6,295 bases of DNA from Cyanobacteria bacterium OH_CFB_184 (GTDB taxonomy: Bacteria; Cyanobacteriota; Vampirovibrionia; Gastranaerophilales; Gastranaerophilaceae), in assembly GCA_023414155.1 (NCBI GenBank), contig JAEZOG010000115.1, positions 1 to 6,295 on the forward strand. Direction: 5' to 3'. The notes below the pieces were generated by a model. That model saw only the letters and a list, made by a program, of their open reading frames with translations. It searched no databases and was not told the DNA's origin. Within the stretch, counting starts at the first letter, position 1. The number at the start of each line of letters is the position of its first letter. A program made the position numbers and the translations under genes. Positions 4,634 to 6,295 of the stretch are shown here, piece after piece.

Positions 4634-6295
4634 ATGTTTTCTATTGTAGATATGATGAATAAAGTAAACGCCAGCAATAACTACTTTACGTCGCAAAAAA
4701 ACGATGCTAAAGGTCAGCAAAACCTTTTTGTTGGTGGAACAGCTAATGATGTTGTATTCAACACAACAGATGAAACTATCATTTTAACCGGTGCAGGAAA
4801 CGATACAATCCGTTCAACAGGAGACAAAAACAAAATCGAATCCAACGGCGGAAACAACACTGTTATCGTAAGCGGTAACGACAACAAAGTAAATGTTAAA
4901 AACGGAAACAACAACATTTCTGCAAACGGTAACAACAACGGAATTACTACAGACAATGGAAACAATTCTATATTGTCTATAGGTAACAAAAATAAGATCG
5001 ATGCAGGATCAGGAAACGATTCTATCCTTGCGATTGGAGATTACAATTTCATCTCTGGTGGCGACGGAAATAACTCTATTGTATTCAATGGAGACAACCT
5101 TGATGTATCAGTTGGAAATGGAAACAACTACATTTCTTCACTGGACTTTGCTATTGCAAATGGAGCATATTCTGAATATATCGGATACATTGACAAAAAG
5201 ACAAGCACAACTACAAATAAAAATGAATTAATCAGCTCAATCGATTCTCAAAAGCTAATCAGCTCAAACAGCTCAACTGTCTATTCAAACCCAACAGGCG
5301 AGATATTAACTAAATTGCCTGCTGATGAACAAGCACTATTAGCACAAATCGATTTCAATGAAAAAGTAAATGGAAAAGCAAAATATGTTGTTGCAAAAGG
5401 TCAACAAGACGGTCAATATCACCTATACGCATTCAACGGTTCTAACTATGTAACCATAAAAGGAGCTGGTAAACTTGCGCAAGGAAACAACTATTTATAT
5501 GTAAATGATAATCAACTAAACACAACAACAGGTGAAAACGTAGCAACTACAACAACAACAAAAGTAACTCAAGATTATACAACTAACCAATATGCAGACG
5601 TTACAAAAACAACTATAGCAGGCAACAAAAACGTAAACGTTACTGCAGGAAACGGCAACAACAATATTCTTATCAATGCTAGCGGTTTAACTCTAGAAAC
5701 CGGCAACGGAAACAACAACATCACAGCAGTTGACGGAATCGTTGTCAACGCTCAATATGCAAACAAAAGAACAGAAGAAATTCTAAATGGAGAACAAAAA
5801 ACAACAACTACAACAAACTCTAAAACAAGCAACTTTACAATAACTACAGCAACTGGCGGCTATTCAACAGGTTCACCATTAATAATAGACTTCAACCAAG
5901 ACGGAAAAGTTTCTGCTCAGCACGGACTAGGAGTTGATATCGATCTTAATGGAACAGCAGATGGAGCTGCAATCGGTGGTGACAAAATGTTAGCGATGAC
6001 AGACATAAACAACAACGGCAAAATAGATGGACAAGAAGTCTTCGGTGACAGAACAGTAGATCCTTTCACAGGCAAGGCACTAAATGCTGCTAACGGTTTT
6101 GAAGCATTAAGAATGGTGGCTGAATCTGCTCAAGCAGCAACAGGAATCAAATGTATCGACGAAAAAGGATTAGTTGACTTAAAAGCACTTAACACAGCTC
6201 TTCAATCAAAAGGAATCAAACTTGGATTCATATCTGACAACAACACAAAAGAAGTTGAAGACCTATCAAAAGTAGCTTACATAAATACAAAAGAC
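4634..6295 (+). CDS. Asn-rich RTX-like beta-roll protein with EF-hand-like module, 3' end cut by window edge
   Basis: The frame is open for 554 codons from ATG to the window edge. Residues 31-170 hold about six tandem turns of roughly 18 residues, each pairing a G-x-G-N-[DN]-x-I half with a G-x-x-N-x-[IV] half (GAGNDTI 53-59, GSGNDSI 125-131, GDGNNSI 143-149, GNGNNYI 161-167). These resemble RTX nonapeptides (GGxGxDxUx) with Asn mostly in place of Asp; 38 of residues 1-165 are Asn. Two more turns occur at 339-363. Thr-rich runs lie near 303-309 and 390-394. From 413, SPLIIDFNQDGKV, DIDLNGTADG and DINNNGKIDGQEVFGD match the calcium-binding C-terminal module seen in many RTX proteins; D457, N459, N461, D465 and E468 form an EF-hand-like loop. 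No N-terminal signal peptide is visible, which fits type I secretion, but the C-terminal signal region is missing. The function is unknown; an exported or surface protein is inferred. Confidence 0.85.
   Translation, partial: MFSIVDMMNKVNASNNYFTSQKNDAKGQQNLFVGGTANDVVFNTTDETIILTGAGNDTIRSTGDKNKIESNGGNNTVIVSGNDNKVNVKNGNNNISANGNNNGITTDNGNNSILSIGNKNKIDAGSGNDSILAIGDYNFISGGDGNNSIVFNGDNLDVSVGNGNNYISSLDFAIANGAYSEYIGYIDKKTSTTTNKNELISSIDSQKLISSNSSTVYSNPTGEILTKLPADEQALLAQIDFNEKVNGKAKYVVAKGQQDGQYHLYAFNGSNYVTIKGAGKLAQGNNYLYVNDNQLNTTTGENVATTTTTKVTQDYTTNQYADVTKTTIAGNKNVNVTAGNGNNNILINASGLTLETGNGNNNITAVDGIVVNAQYANKRTEEILNGEQKTTTTTNSKTSNFTITTATGGYSTGSPLIIDFNQDGKVSAQHGLGVDIDLNGTADGAAIGGDKMLAMTDINNNGKIDGQEVFGDRTVDPFTGKALNAANGFEALRMVAESAQAATGIKCIDEKGLVDLKALNTALQSKGIKLGFISDNNTKEVEDLSKVAYINTKD
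4724..5143 (+). repeat. Tandem repeats encoding the first beta-roll block
   Basis: This stretch encodes residues 31-170. The DNA is repetitive at GGAAACAACAAC-like units because Asn is mostly AAC (27 AAC to 11 AAT in codons 1-165, counted by eye). Repeat units are about 54-57 bp but diverged, so they are old protein repeats and not recent perfect copies. Confidence 0.65.
5648..5722 (+). repeat. Second, shorter beta-roll repeat block
   Basis: Two turns, GNGNNNILINASGLTLET and GNGNNNITAVDG, lie at residues 339-368, separated from the first block by about 170 residues of non-repeat sequence. Both encode GNGNNNI exactly. Confidence 0.6.

Noticed and set aside
4714..4989. A 91-codon open frame on the - strand, rich in Leu, Phe, Val and Pro, resembling a membrane peptide
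   Set aside because: It is the antisense of the AAC- and GGA-rich repeat DNA, whose complement reads as GTT/TCC-type codons. It has no ribosome site, and the + strand frame there clearly encodes the repeat protein.
5001..5231. A 76-codon + strand open frame inside the repeat gene
   Set aside because: It is in another frame of the RTX-like gene and its Thr/Leu/Glu composition follows from the GGAAAC repeat units.

Overview
The window is an AT-rich, densely coded bacterial segment using the standard code. It holds two complete genes on the + strand, one complete gene on the - strand, and one gene cut by each edge. The source is most likely a Gram-negative-type lineage. The low GC, the short N-terminal 'NVSFG' motif on the glucanotransferase-like protein, and an RTX-like Asn-rich repeat protein together suggest Candidatus Gastranaerophilales/Melainabacteria (non-photosynthetic Cyanobacteria relatives). 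That assignment is inference from remembered family traits, not a search.

Layout. Positions 1-286 (-) are the N-terminal part of a YggS/PipY-type PLP-binding protein. Its well-formed sigma70-like promoter at 336-364 is embedded in three copies of a 9-bp element that form inverted repeats. Positions 532-2358 (-) are a complete, divergent GH77 (4-alpha-glucanotransferase-like) protein. The 287-531 gap holds the yggS control region and at most a weak hairpin. Positions 2359-2550 are a divergent intergenic region with a good promoter for xerC and a weaker, palindrome-containing candidate for the GH77 gene. Positions 2551-3462 (+) encode a XerC-type tyrosine recombinase, followed 17 nt later by a PfkB/ribokinase-family sugar or nucleoside kinase (3480-4529), probably one transcript. 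After a 104-nt gap with a 22-nt-period direct repeat, 4634-6295 (+) is a large open frame that runs off the end of the window. It encodes 554 residues of an Asn-rich RTX-like beta-roll protein followed by an EF-hand-like calcium-binding module.

How the genes fit together. xerC, yggS and the kinase look like ordinary chromosomal genes for dimer resolution, vitamin B6 homeostasis and small-molecule phosphorylation. The GH77 protein belongs to glycogen/maltodextrin metabolism, but no other gene of that pathway is visible. The RTX-like protein is probably exported or surface-associated and is the least ordinary item here. I see no CRISPR array, tRNA, rRNA, insertion sequence or phage module, and no convincing multi-gene novel system. 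The points most worth a second look are the Asn-ladder repeat protein and the repeated TATATAC-type elements in three promoter regions.
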